From the NCBI RefSeq assembly GCF_049994905.1, contig NZ_CP188258.1:1116001-1180000 (forward strand): a DNA stretch of 64,000 nt. The letters are read 5' to 3'. The notes below the pieces were generated by a model. The model was not told the DNA's origin and did not search any database. It saw only the letters and a list, made by a program, of their open reading frames with translations. The translations under genes and the position numbers were made by a program. The stretch is from Diaminobutyricibacter sp049994905 (GTDB lineage Bacteria; Actinomycetota; Actinomycetes; Actinomycetales; Microbacteriaceae). Positions 9,035 to 16,745 of this stretch are shown here, in pieces (within the stretch, counting starts at the first letter, position 1; each line of letters starts with the position of its first letter).

Positions 9035-9729
9035 CCGGGACGAAGCACGCACTCGTCGTGCGAGGCGGCTGGGACGGACACATGCCCGTCGAGACGACAG
9101 CCCTTTTCATCCCGTTCCTCGAGGCGAACGGCTTCGAGGTGCGGGTGGAGGATGGCACGACGATCTATGCCGATGCCGGCTACCTGGACACCGTCGACCT
9201 GATCGTTCAGGTCAACACGATGAACACGATCGAGCCGGAGGAGTTCGCCGGCTTGCAGCGGGCGGTGCTGAACGGCGCGGGCATGGCCGGCTGGCACGGC
9301 GGCATCGCGGACTCCTACCGGAACAACGCCGACTACCTGCACATGATCGGGGGGCAGTTCGCCCACCATGCGGGCAAGGACCCGGCCGAGCGTGTCGGCG
9401 AGCAGTCGGACAACTACATTCCGTACACGGTTCATATCACCGACCTGGGCAAGACGCACCCGATCACGCAGGGCATCGACGATTTCGACCTGGTCACCGA
9501 GCAGTACTGGGTGCTCAGCGACGAGTACGACGACGTGCTGGCCACGACGACGCAGGATGTGCGCCCGTGGGATGCGTGGAACCGGCCGGTCACAGCCCCT
9601 GCGATCTGGACGCGCCAGTGGGGCAAGGGACGCATCTTCGTCTCGGCTCCCGGGCACCGGATCGAGATCGTCGAAGACCCGAATGTACGGACCATCATCG
9701 AGAGGGGACTGCTGTGGGCAGCGCGCTGA
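9031..9729 (+). CDS. ThuA-domain protein
   Basis: 232-residue protein with the ThuA (trehalose-utilisation A) class-I-amidotransferase-like fold: ALVVRGGWDGHMPVETT at the start, AGMAGWHGGIADSYR in the middle and THPITQGIDDF plus RIFVSAPGHRIEI towards the end. Start ATG at 9031 has AGGAGG 6 bases upstream and overlaps the previous stop (ATGA). ThuA proteins commonly sit with Gfo/Idh/MocA oxidoreductases in sugar operons; ThuA/ThuB of rhizobia are linked to disaccharide oxidation to 3-keto sugars. The exact reaction is unknown. Confidence 0.9.
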   Translation: MTGTKHALVVRGGWDGHMPVETTALFIPFLEANGFEVRVEDGTTIYADAGYLDTVDLIVQVNTMNTIEPEEFAGLQRAVLNGAGMAGWHGGIADSYRNNADYLHMIGGQFAHHAGKDPAERVGEQSDNYIPYTVHITDLGKTHPITQGIDDFDLVTEQYWVLSDEYDDVLATTTQDVRPWDAWNRPVTAPAIWTRQWGKGRIFVSAPGHRIEIVEDPNVRTIIERGLLWAAR

Positions 9730-10811
9730 ATGTCGGAGTCGTCGGGGTCGGGGTCATCAGCAACCAGTACTTCGCCGAGTTCCCGAAACTGTCCAACCTG
9801 CGCCTCGCGGCCGTCGCCGACCTCGATCTCACACGTGCCGCATCCGTCGCCGACGTGCAGGGCACCAGGGCGTTGAGTGTGGATGCGCTGCTGGTCGACC
9901 CGGGCATCGACGTCGTGCTCAACCTGACGATCCCCGCCGCGCACGCCGAGATCGCGCTGCGCGCCATCGACGGCGGCAAACACGTCTACGGAGAGAAGCC
10001 GCTGGCGCTGACGACGGTGGATGCGTCCGGAGTGCTCGCGCGCGCGGCCGACGCGGGTCTCCGGGTCGGCAGCGCGCCGGACACGGTGCTCGGCACCGGC
10101 ATCCAGACCGCCAGGGCGGTGCTCGACTCGGGGCGGATCGGTGACCCGGTGGGTGCATCCGTGCACTGGACTGCGCCCGGGCACGAGCTCTGGCACCCGG
10201 CGCCCGCGTTCTACTACCAGCCCGGCGGCGGACCGCTGTTCGACATGGGCCCGTACTACCTGACCAGCCTCGTGACCTTCTTCGGCCCGGTGAGCCGGGT
10301 CTCCGGTGCGGTCAGCCGCTCGGCGCGCGAACGAACGATCGCCACGGGGCCGAATGCCGGGGCGGTGGTTCCGGTCGACGTCGATACGCATGTGACCGCC
10401 ATCCTGGAGCACGCAAACGGGGTGATCAGCACGGTCACCGTGAGCTTCGAGGTCTGGGCGACCCGCGCACCGTTCTTCGAGGTCTACGGCACGCAAGGGA
10501 CACTGCAGGTACCCGACCCGAACATGTTCGCCGACACGGTGTCGGTCGCAACGGCTTCTGACCGCAACTGGGTCGAGCTGCCGGCCAGCGCCGGTTACGT
10601 GGATGCCGGACGCGGTTTCGGGCTGTCCGACATGGCTCGGGCGATCGAGACGGGGCGGCCGCACCGCGCATCCGGTGAGCTCGCCTTCCACGTGCTCGAG
10701 ATCATGGAGTCGATCATCACGGCCGGGCGCGAACACCGCGTGGTCGAGCTGGCGAGCACCGTGGAGCGACCCGAACCGGTCTCAGCCGGAAGCGGACCGG
10801 CCACCTGGTAG
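9714..10811 (+). CDS. Gfo/Idh/MocA-family oxidoreductase 2
   Basis: 365 residues, GTG start at 9714 inside the last 16 bases of the ThuA gene, with GAGAGG just upstream. Rossmann motif VGVVGVGVISNQYF, Lys-containing GEKPLALTTVDASG (about residue 96), and C-terminal domain with GGGPLFDMGPYYLTSLV. It is a distant paralogue of the oxidoreductase at 7850, so the two flank ThuA. The tight overlaps argue for one operon. Long open frame upstream of 9714 is a shadow of the ThuA gene. Confidence 0.91.
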   Translation: MGSALNVGVVGVGVISNQYFAEFPKLSNLRLAAVADLDLTRAASVADVQGTRALSVDALLVDPGIDVVLNLTIPAAHAEIALRAIDGGKHVYGEKPLALTTVDASGVLARAADAGLRVGSAPDTVLGTGIQTARAVLDSGRIGDPVGASVHWTAPGHELWHPAPAFYYQPGGGPLFDMGPYYLTSLVTFFGPVSRVSGAVSRSARERTIATGPNAGAVVPVDVDTHVTAILEHANGVISTVTVSFEVWATRAPFFEVYGTQGTLQVPDPNMFADTVSVATASDRNWVELPASAGYVDAGRGFGLSDMARAIETGRPHRASGELAFHVLEIMESIITAGREHRVVELASTVERPEPVSAGSGPATW

Positions 10812-10850
10812 GCGGAGCGCCGTCCGCCGGTGCCTGCGGCGGGCCGGCCG

Positions 10851-11816
10851 TCAGATGCGGTCGGCGAGCCAGGCGGCCTGGCGCTGCCACTGCTCGGTCT
10901 GTCCGCCCTCGTGGTTGTTGAACTCGTAGACGTCGATCGCATGGTCGGCTGACGCGAGGTGGTTGTACGCGGCGTAGATGGTCGAGGGCGGCACGATGTC
11001 GTCCATGAGCGCGACCGAGAAGAGTGCCGGTGACACGATGCGCCGCGCGAAATTCACGCCGTCGAAGTACGAGAGCGTCTTGAACACCCGGTCGACGTTG
11101 GTCCGGTGCACCGAGAGGTAGCGGGCGATCTCGGCGAACGGGTCGGAGGTCGCGATCTCGGCGCCGCGGCGGAACGCCGACAGGAAGGGCACATCGGGCA
11201 TGACCGCCCGCACGGCGGGAGCGAGCGCGGCCGAAGCAAGTGCGATGCCGCCTCCCTGGCTTCCGCCGGTGACGGCGATGCGCTCGGGGTCGACGTGCTC
11301 CAGTGTGGCGACCGCATCGACCAGTAGTGCGGCATCGGTGAACACGCGACGGTAGTAGTACTCGTTCTCGTCGAGGATGCCGCGGGTCATGAAGCCGGCG
11401 GATGCGGGACCGGAGCCGTGCGGGTCAGGCGTGTCGCCGCCCGTTCCCCACCCGCTGCCCTGTCCGCGGGTGTCCATGACGACATGAACGTAGCCGGCCA
11501 GCGCCCACAGCATCCGTTCCCCCGGAAGGCCGCGGCCACCGTTGTACCCGAGGTATTCGACGACGACCGGCCGCTTTCCTGCACCCCGCGGTCTGGTCAC
11601 CCACCCCGCGACCCTTTCGCCGCCGAACCCGCTGAACCGCAGGTCCTCGACGACGAGTTCGGTGATCGGGGTGTTCGCCGGGGCGACCGTCGACGCGGTC
11701 GCGAGCGAACGGGCCTCAGTGAGGGTGCGCTCCCAGAACGCGTCGAAGTCGGACGGCTCGGCGACAGTCGGACGGTAGTCGACGAGCTGTTCCAGCGTCA
11801 GGTCTGTGAGCGGCAC
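10851..11816 (-). CDS. CE7 acetylxylan esterase / cephalosporin-C deacetylase family
   Basis: 321-residue alpha/beta hydrolase that removes acetyl groups from xylo-oligosaccharides. Family marks: DTRGQGSGW (115-123), the long HGSGPASAGFMTRGI loop, nucleophile elbow GGSQGG with Ser186, LMDDIVPPST-like segment with Asp272, and NHEGG with His302. These correspond closely to the Thermotoga maritima CE7 triad (Ser188, Asp274, His303). No signal peptide, so it is intracellular and would act after import. Start is GTG at 11816 behind AGAGGAAAGC. It converges with the oxidoreductase gene and is divergent to the ROK regulator. Confidence 0.94.
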   Translation of the reverse strand: MPLTDLTLEQLVDYRPTVAEPSDFDAFWERTLTEARSLATASTVAPANTPITELVVEDLRFSGFGGERVAGWVTRPRGAGKRPVVVEYLGYNGGRGLPGERMLWALAGYVHVVMDTRGQGSGWGTGGDTPDPHGSGPASAGFMTRGILDENEYYYRRVFTDAALLVDAVATLEHVDPERIAVTGGSQGGGIALASAALAPAVRAVMPDVPFLSAFRRGAEIATSDPFAEIARYLSVHRTNVDRVFKTLSYFDGVNFARRIVSPALFSVALMDDIVPPSTIYAAYNHLASADHAIDVYEFNNHEGGQTEQWQRQAAWLADRI

Positions 11817-11934
11817 GCTTTCCTCTTTCGTTCAGGTTCCCAACGATAAGTCTGGCAGTTTGTTGTTCGTCGGGACAAAATCCGAGCCCACGGCTACGGA
11901 TACCCCGGACGATTCGATATGGTTCGTGTGGACT
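11817..11934. promoter_or_regulatory. Divergent promoter region, esterase and ROK regulator
   Basis: Between the two divergent genes. Rightwards, TATGGT (11918-11923) is a plausible -10, which would give a nearly leaderless ROK message. AGTTTGT (11857-11863) with GACAAAAT (11874-11881) forms an imperfect inverted repeat like the one before xylA, but with an 11-base rather than 7-base spacing, so a common operator is only tentative. Confidence 0.4.
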
Positions 11935-13191
11935 ATGACATCCTCGACCGACAGCGCAAAGACCGCGCACCCTGGCACGCCACTCTCGCCGGCACCGACC
12001 GGGCCACGGACTGACGTGCCTCTGGGCGCGCGCGGAAACAACCTCGACACGGTGCGACGTCACAACCTCGGCACGGTGCTCGGCCTCGTGCACCGCGGAG
12101 GGCCCGCCGCCCGCTCGAAGCTCACACAGTCGACCGGACTGAACCGTTCGACCATCGGCGCGCTCGTCGGCGAACTGGTCGACCTCGGGCTGGTGGTCGA
12201 GAGCGAGCCGGGTGTCAGCAACCGGGTGGGCAGGCCCAGCCCCGTGGTGAGCGCATCGGCCGACGTCGTCGCGATCGCGGTCAACCCCGAGATCGACGCC
12301 ATCACGGTCGGAGTCGTCGGCCTCGACGGCACCCTCCACCGTCGTGTCCGGTACCCGACGGGTCACGCACCGACAGCCGCGGAAGCCGTCACGATCGTCA
12401 GCGCGGTCATCGATGGGCTGCGGCCCGACCTGGCGACGTTCGCACGGGTCGTCGGAATCGGCGTCGCGGTGCCCGGGCTCGTTCGCGAGGCAGACGGGGT
12501 CGTGCGGCTTGCCCCGAACCTCGAGTGGGTCGATGAGCCGTTCACGGCGATGCTCGCCGAGGCGACCGGCTACCTCACGCGCTCCGCCAACGACGCCGCT
12601 CTCGGAGCGACCGCGGAACGCTACTTCGGCGCGGGCCGGGCGGCGTACGATCTCGTCTACATCAACGGCGGCGCCAGTGGTGTCGGCGCGGGCGTCATCG
12701 TCAACGGCGACCCGCTCACCGGGATCTCCGGGTATGCGGGCGAACTGGGCCACACGCTGGTCAACAGCAACGGTGTGCGCTGCCACTGCGGCGCGATCGG
12801 ATGCCTTGAAACCGAGGTCAGCCAGGCCTCCCTCCTCGGGGTGCTCGGGCTCGCATCCGCCGACAGTGACGAACTCGACCGGGCGCTCGCCGCATCCGCC
12901 CACGACCCGGCCGTTGCCGAGGAGATCGACCGGCAGCTGCGGTTCCTGGCGGTGGCGATGCGCAATGCGACGAACGTGTTCAACCCGCAGCTGATCGTGC
13001 TCGGCGGGTTCCTCGGGGCGCTGTACCAGATCGCTCCCGGACGGCTCGAGCGACTCATCGCCGACCAGGCGCTGAAGGCGTCGGGGGAGACCCTGGCGAT
13101 CGCCAGGGCGGAGCTCGGCTCGCGGTTGCTCATGGTCGGCGCTGCGGAACTGGCGTTCGGGCCGCTGCTCGCAGACCCTGCCGGCGCCTGA
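11935..13191 (+). CDS. ROK-family transcriptional repressor (XylR-like)
   Basis: 418 residues with an N-terminal winged helix (NLDTVRRHNLGTVLGLVHRGG, SKLTQSTGLNRSTIGALVGELV) fused to a ROK sugar-kinase-like domain. ROK marks: VGIGVAVPGLV, ASGVGAGVIVNG and the zinc-binding RCHCGAIGCLE. Such proteins repress xylose genes and release DNA on binding sugar. ATG at 11935 is chosen because it sits 11 bases after a -10-like box. A GTG at 12016 starts exactly where homologous sequence begins and is a real alternative, as the first 27 residues are low-complexity. Divergent to the acetylxylan esterase. Confidence 0.9.
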   Translation: MTSSTDSAKTAHPGTPLSPAPTGPRTDVPLGARGNNLDTVRRHNLGTVLGLVHRGGPAARSKLTQSTGLNRSTIGALVGELVDLGLVVESEPGVSNRVGRPSPVVSASADVVAIAVNPEIDAITVGVVGLDGTLHRRVRYPTGHAPTAAEAVTIVSAVIDGLRPDLATFARVVGIGVAVPGLVREADGVVRLAPNLEWVDEPFTAMLAEATGYLTRSANDAALGATAERYFGAGRAAYDLVYINGGASGVGAGVIVNGDPLTGISGYAGELGHTLVNSNGVRCHCGAIGCLETEVSQASLLGVLGLASADSDELDRALAASAHDPAVAEEIDRQLRFLAVAMRNATNVFNPQLIVLGGFLGALYQIAPGRLERLIADQALKASGETLAIARAELGSRLLMVGAAELAFGPLLADPAGA

Positions 13192-13304
13192 GGGGCGCTT
13201 CCCGCACGCGACCGTGGCGGTTCCGCAATTGCACGGCACCGGGTTCAGTAGAGACAGCGCGAAATTCCGTATGGGAACGGTCACAAACGGGGCCGCGCAT
13301 CCAC

Positions 13305-13348
13305 TAAGCTGGTGAAGGCCGGGAAGTCGAATCGATTCGATCGAATCG
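13305..13348 (+). promoter_or_regulatory. -10 box and 16-bp palindromic operator for MFS gene
   Basis: TAAGCT at 13305-13310 is a TANNNT -10, putting the start of transcription near 13317. The perfect palindrome CGATTCGATCGAATCG (13333-13348) then lies at about +16, in the 136-base leader, where a bound repressor would block elongation. The regulator is unknown. The rest of 13192-13452 holds no gene. Confidence 0.5.
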
Positions 13349-13452
13349 TTTCGTCCCACCGCCCGCTCCCGCTGGACCTCGAGTCCGCGCTCCCCATCCA
13401 CTTCTCACCGTGGTCGTTCGCGACCGCGGTGTTCGCTTTCCCAAGGACATCT

Positions 13453-14709
13453 GTGACTACCGTCTCTCTCAGGACCTCCGGGATCACCGTCGTGCACCCC
13501 GGTGACTCGCTTTCCGGCCGCCAGCGCCTCGCGTACATCCTGATCCTCGGTGCCCTGACCGCGCTCGGGCCGTTCACGATCGACATGTACCTGCCGGCGC
13601 TGCCCACGCTCGAGAGCGAGTTCGGCGTATCGACGGCGGCGATCCAGCTCACGCTGACGGCGACGACCATCGGGTTCGGGCTCGGGCAGCTGATCGTCGG
13701 CCCCTGGAGCGACAAGGTCGGCCGCAGGCTGCCGCTGATCCTCGCGACCGCCGTGCACATCCTCGCCTGCGTCGGCGCCGCGCTCTCGCCGAACGTCGAG
13801 CTCCTCGCCACGTTCCGCGCGTTGCAGGGCATCGGCGCGGCGGCCGGTGGTGTCGTCGCCATGGCGATGGTGCGCGACCTGTTCGGCGGCCGCCCCCTGG
13901 TGCGGATGCTCAGCCGCCTCGCACTGGTCAGCGGGCTCGCCCCGGTGCTTGCGCCGGTCATCGGCTCCCAACTGCTGCTCGTCATGCCGTGGCGTGGCAT
14001 CTTCCTCATCCTCGCCGTCTACGGCCTGTTCGTCATCGTCTGCGTGAGCCTCTGGATCGTCGAGACGCTTCCGAAGGCACGCCGGCGCGACGCAGGGCAC
14101 TCGACGGTCCGCCAGCGTTACAAGGCTGTCCTCAGCGACCGCGTGTTCGTCGGCATCGCGATCGTCGGAGCGATGAACTTCACCGGCCTCTTCGCGTACC
14201 TCTCGTCGAGTTCCTTCATCTTCCAGGGCATCTACGGCTTCGACGCGCAGCAGTACGGTCTGCTGTTCGCCGTCAACTCGATCGGCATCATCATCGGCGT
14301 CCAGTCGTCGGCGCGCATCACGAAGTACGTCGGGCCCCAGTGGATCCTGGCCGTCACCACGGTCGTGATGCTGGTGTCGGCGCTGCTGATCGTCATCCTC
14401 GGCCAGGCCGGCGCCGGGATCTGGGGGACGGTCATCCCTCTCTGGTTCTTCATCGCGGCCTGCGGTTTCGGGTTCCCGTGCGTGCAGGTGCTCGCACTGA
14501 ACGGTCACGGGCACGAGGCCGGCACCGCGGCGTCGCTGCTCGGCGCGGCCAACTTCGGGATCGCCGGCATCATCTCCCCGGTCGTCGGGCTGCTGGGAGT
14601 CAGCAACGCGGTTCCCATGGGCGCCGTCATGGCGGTGACGTCGACGGTGAGCATCTGTGCGCTCTGGTTCGTCGTGAGGCCCCGCACGGTTCCCGCACTC
14701 GCCCACTGA
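13453..14709 (+). CDS. MFS multidrug efflux transporter, Bcr/CflA family
   Basis: 418-residue, 12-helix drug:proton antiporter. The first helix shows GALTALGPFTIDMYLPALPTLE, a hallmark of Bcr/CflA exporters; the loop after helix 2 has GPWSDKVGRRLPL, the MFS signature motif; helix 4 has RALQGIGAAAGGV. GTG at 13453 with AAGGA 7 bases upstream is preferred to an earlier in-frame GTG at 13312 because residues encoded between them are low-complexity, outside the family, and run across the presumed operator. It could export sugars or chloramphenicol/bicyclomycin-like drugs; the substrate is unknown. Confidence 0.9.
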   Translation: MTTVSLRTSGITVVHPGDSLSGRQRLAYILILGALTALGPFTIDMYLPALPTLESEFGVSTAAIQLTLTATTIGFGLGQLIVGPWSDKVGRRLPLILATAVHILACVGAALSPNVELLATFRALQGIGAAAGGVVAMAMVRDLFGGRPLVRMLSRLALVSGLAPVLAPVIGSQLLLVMPWRGIFLILAVYGLFVIVCVSLWIVETLPKARRRDAGHSTVRQRYKAVLSDRVFVGIAIVGAMNFTGLFAYLSSSSFIFQGIYGFDAQQYGLLFAVNSIGIIIGVQSSARITKYVGPQWILAVTTVVMLVSALLIVILGQAGAGIWGTVIPLWFFIAACGFGFPCVQVLALNGHGHEAGTAASLLGAANFGIAGIISPVVGLLGVSNAVPMGAVMAVTSTVSICALWFVVRPRTVPALAH

Positions 14710-14738
14710 TGCTGGGAGGAGTCTGGGAGACCGCACGG

Positions 14739-14744
14739 TAGCGT
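14739..14744 (+). promoter_or_regulatory. -10 box of leaderless PAP2 gene
   Basis: TAGCGT ends exactly six bases before the ATG at 14751, so transcription should begin at or next to the start codon. There is no Shine-Dalgarno sequence in between. Confidence 0.55.
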
Positions 14745-14750
14745 GTGGGG

Positions 14751-15455
14751 ATGACCGGCGACCACCCCGACGGGGGCGACCTGCAGCAGGCGCACACCAT
14801 CTCGCGTTTCTGGCCTGTGGTCTCCGCATCGGTGGCGCTCGCCCTCGTTCTCATCATGGCCGGCATCATCGCGTTGCGCCCGACGGAGCCCTTCGCGATC
14901 GACCTGCGCTGGATGGGCGAGGTCGTCGAACATCGTTCTCCGTTCTGGACCGTCCCGGCGCTTGTCATGAACGCCCTCGGCGGCGGCCTCATCGGTGTCG
15001 TGATCATTCCGCTGGGGATCGTCGCCGCATTCCTGCTCTGGCGAAGACCCTGGGCGGCTCTCTACTACGCGATCGCGGCCGCTCTCAGCGCAGGCTGTGT
15101 GCAGCTCCTGAAGGTCACCGTGGACCGTGCGCGTCCCGAGGATATGCTCGTCCAGTCGGATCCGGGTTCATTCCCGTCAGGGCATACGGCGAACGCCGCG
15201 ACGACGGCGGTGGCCATCGCCATCATCTTCTACCCGAGGGTCTGGCTGTGGGTCGCCGGTGGTGCGTATGCCGTTGCGATGGCGTTGAGCCGCACCTACC
15301 TCGGTGCACACTGGCTGAGCGACACGATCGGCGGACTCCTGCTGGGGGCCGGGGTGGCCGTGCTGGTGTGGGCGCCGCTCGCCTACAAGCTCGCCGCCGA
15401 GGGGGCCAGACCGCATCCTTTCGCCCTGGCCAGAAAACCGTCTCCAACGTTGTAG
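14751..15455 (+). CDS. PAP2-family membrane phosphatase
   Basis: 234-residue membrane protein of the type-2 phosphatidic acid phosphatase family, which dephosphorylates lipid phosphates such as phosphatidate or undecaprenyl pyrophosphate at the outer face of the membrane. The three family motifs are complete: KVTVDRARP, PSGHT and SRTYLGAHWLSD, with about six hydrophobic segments. The ATG at 14751 is preferred to a GTG two codons earlier because of the -10 spacing. Its last codons contain the operator of the next gene. Confidence 0.9.
   Translation: MTGDHPDGGDLQQAHTISRFWPVVSASVALALVLIMAGIIALRPTEPFAIDLRWMGEVVEHRSPFWTVPALVMNALGGGLIGVVIIPLGIVAAFLLWRRPWAALYYAIAAALSAGCVQLLKVTVDRARPEDMLVQSDPGSFPSGHTANAATTAVAIAIIFYPRVWLWVAGGAYAVAMALSRTYLGAHWLSDTIGGLLLGAGVAVLVWAPLAYKLAAEGARPHPFALARKPSPTL
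15445..15454. promoter_or_regulatory. LacI-type operator before the second lacI gene
   Basis: CAACGTTGTA, with a perfect CAACGTTG core, lies 65 bases before the LacI start and overlaps the PAP2 stop codon. The same core, in longer form, is in the promoter of the arabinofuranosidase, which suggests autoregulation by the 15519 repressor. Confidence 0.6.
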
Positions 15456-15518
15456 AGTGCCTGTGCGGGGGAGTGCGACGCTGTCAGGGGTCGCCTTCCG
15501 CCATGAAGGAGGCGGACG

Positions 15519-16532
15519 ATGGCGGTCACGATGCACGATGTCGCGAGGGCCGCCGGCGTCTCTATCAAGACGGTCTCCAACGTCATCAACGATTACCCGC
15601 ATATCCGTCAGGAGACTCGCTCGCGGGTCCTCGAGGCCATCTCTGCGCTCGGCTACCAGCCCAACCTGTCCGCCCGCGGTCTCCGGTCCGGCCGCACCGG
15701 CGCGATCAGCCTCATCATTCCCGACCTGAAGAATGCGTATTTCGCCGAACTGGCAGATGCCGTGATGCGCGCCGCCGCCCAGCACGACCTGGTGGTGATG
15801 ATCCAGCAGAGCGGCGGCGATCGCGACCGGGAACTCGAAGTGCTGCACGGCCCCCGTATGCGCATGGTCGACGGCATCCTCTTCAGCGTGCTGGCGCTGG
15901 GGCAGGAGGACGCGGGGCTCCTCGACATTCCCACCCCGCTGGTGCTTCTCGGTGAGCGCATCTTCAACGGTCCGGCCGACCACGTGACGATGCAGAACGT
16001 CGCCGGCGCACGGGCTGCGACGGAATACATGATCTCGCTCGGGCGCAAGCGCATCCTCGCGTTCGGCGCGCACGAGAACGAGGTCATCGGGTCCGCCGGG
16101 CTGCGCCTCACGGGCTACAAGGAGGCGCTCACCGCTGCAGGGATGCCCTACCGCGAGGAACTCGTGGTGCACGTGGGCAACTGGCACCGTGGTGACGGGG
16201 CGGATGCGATGCGCGCCGCACTGGCATCCGGTCTCGATTTCGACGCCGTCGTCGCGTTCAACGACTTGATCGCCCTCGGTGCGGTGCGTGTGCTGCAGGA
16301 GCGCGGCATCCGCGTGCCGGAGGATGTCGCGGTGATCGGTTTCGACGACATCGATGAGACGCGGTACTCGCTGCCGTCCCTGTCGACGGTCGACCCCGGC
16401 CGGGAGGAGATCGCCGAGACGGCGGTACGGGTGCTCCTCGAGCGCATCGCCGACCCCGGCCGCTCCGTCCCGCCGCGCGAGTTCGAGGCCGCCTTTCGCA
16501 TCGTGGAGCGCGAGTCGACGGCCGTCGTGTGA
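15519..16532 (+). CDS. LacI-family repressor of arabinofuranosidase
   Basis: 337 residues; helix-turn-helix at 3-26 (VTMHDVARAAGVSIKTVSNV), hinge NLSARGLRSGRTGAISLI, sugar-binding domain to VIGFDDIDETRYSLP near residue 275. ATG at 15519 has AAGGAGG eight bases upstream, the strongest ribosome site in this part of the window. It precedes the GH51 gene on the same strand with 213 bases between, and both promoters carry CAACGTTG. The effector is probably arabinose or an arabino-oligosaccharide, by inference from the target. Confidence 0.93.
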   Translation: MAVTMHDVARAAGVSIKTVSNVINDYPHIRQETRSRVLEAISALGYQPNLSARGLRSGRTGAISLIIPDLKNAYFAELADAVMRAAAQHDLVVMIQQSGGDRDRELEVLHGPRMRMVDGILFSVLALGQEDAGLLDIPTPLVLLGERIFNGPADHVTMQNVAGARAATEYMISLGRKRILAFGAHENEVIGSAGLRLTGYKEALTAAGMPYREELVVHVGNWHRGDGADAMRAALASGLDFDAVVAFNDLIALGAVRVLQERGIRVPEDVAVIGFDDIDETRYSLPSLSTVDPGREEIAETAVRVLLERIADPGRSVPPREFEAAFRIVERESTAVV

Positions 16533-16573
16533 GCCGGCGCTTCCCGGGACGCTCCCCGGGAGGCGGCGCTCAC
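16531..16573 (+). terminator. GC-rich hairpin after lacI
   Basis: GAGC-GGCGC-CCCGGG arms pair imperfectly across ACGCTC with CCCGGG-GGCGGCGCTC. No T-run follows. It would separate the repressor transcript from the arabinofuranosidase promoter. Confidence 0.45.
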
Positions 16574-16660
16574 TGGGCAGAAGTTGTCGTCACGGCGGCC
16601 GGCGTAGCGACAACAACAGTCAAGTGATGGATGCTCACCCAACCCCGGGGCCGGGAACGC

Positions 16661-16719
16661 TTGACAGGGCAGCGTGCGATCGGAAGTATGGGTTTACATC
16701 GTTGTGATACAACGTTGTA
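16661..16719 (+). promoter_or_regulatory. Arabinofuranosidase promoter with tandem LacI operators
   Basis: TTGACA at 16661-16666 and AAGTAT at 16684-16689 (17-bp spacer) form the promoter. Over the predicted start of transcription lie TACATCGTTGTG (16695-16706) and the perfect 12-bp palindrome TACAACGTTGTA (16708-16719), centres 13 bp apart. Two mismatches separate them. Confidence 0.75.
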
Positions 16720-16745
16720 AATCAACAGGAACCCGAAAGAAGACC

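Noticed and set aside
15571..15590. Extra LacI operator inside the lacI coding sequence (TCTCCAACGT)
   Set aside because: Half-site only, explained by the codons for the helix-turn-helix TVSNV.
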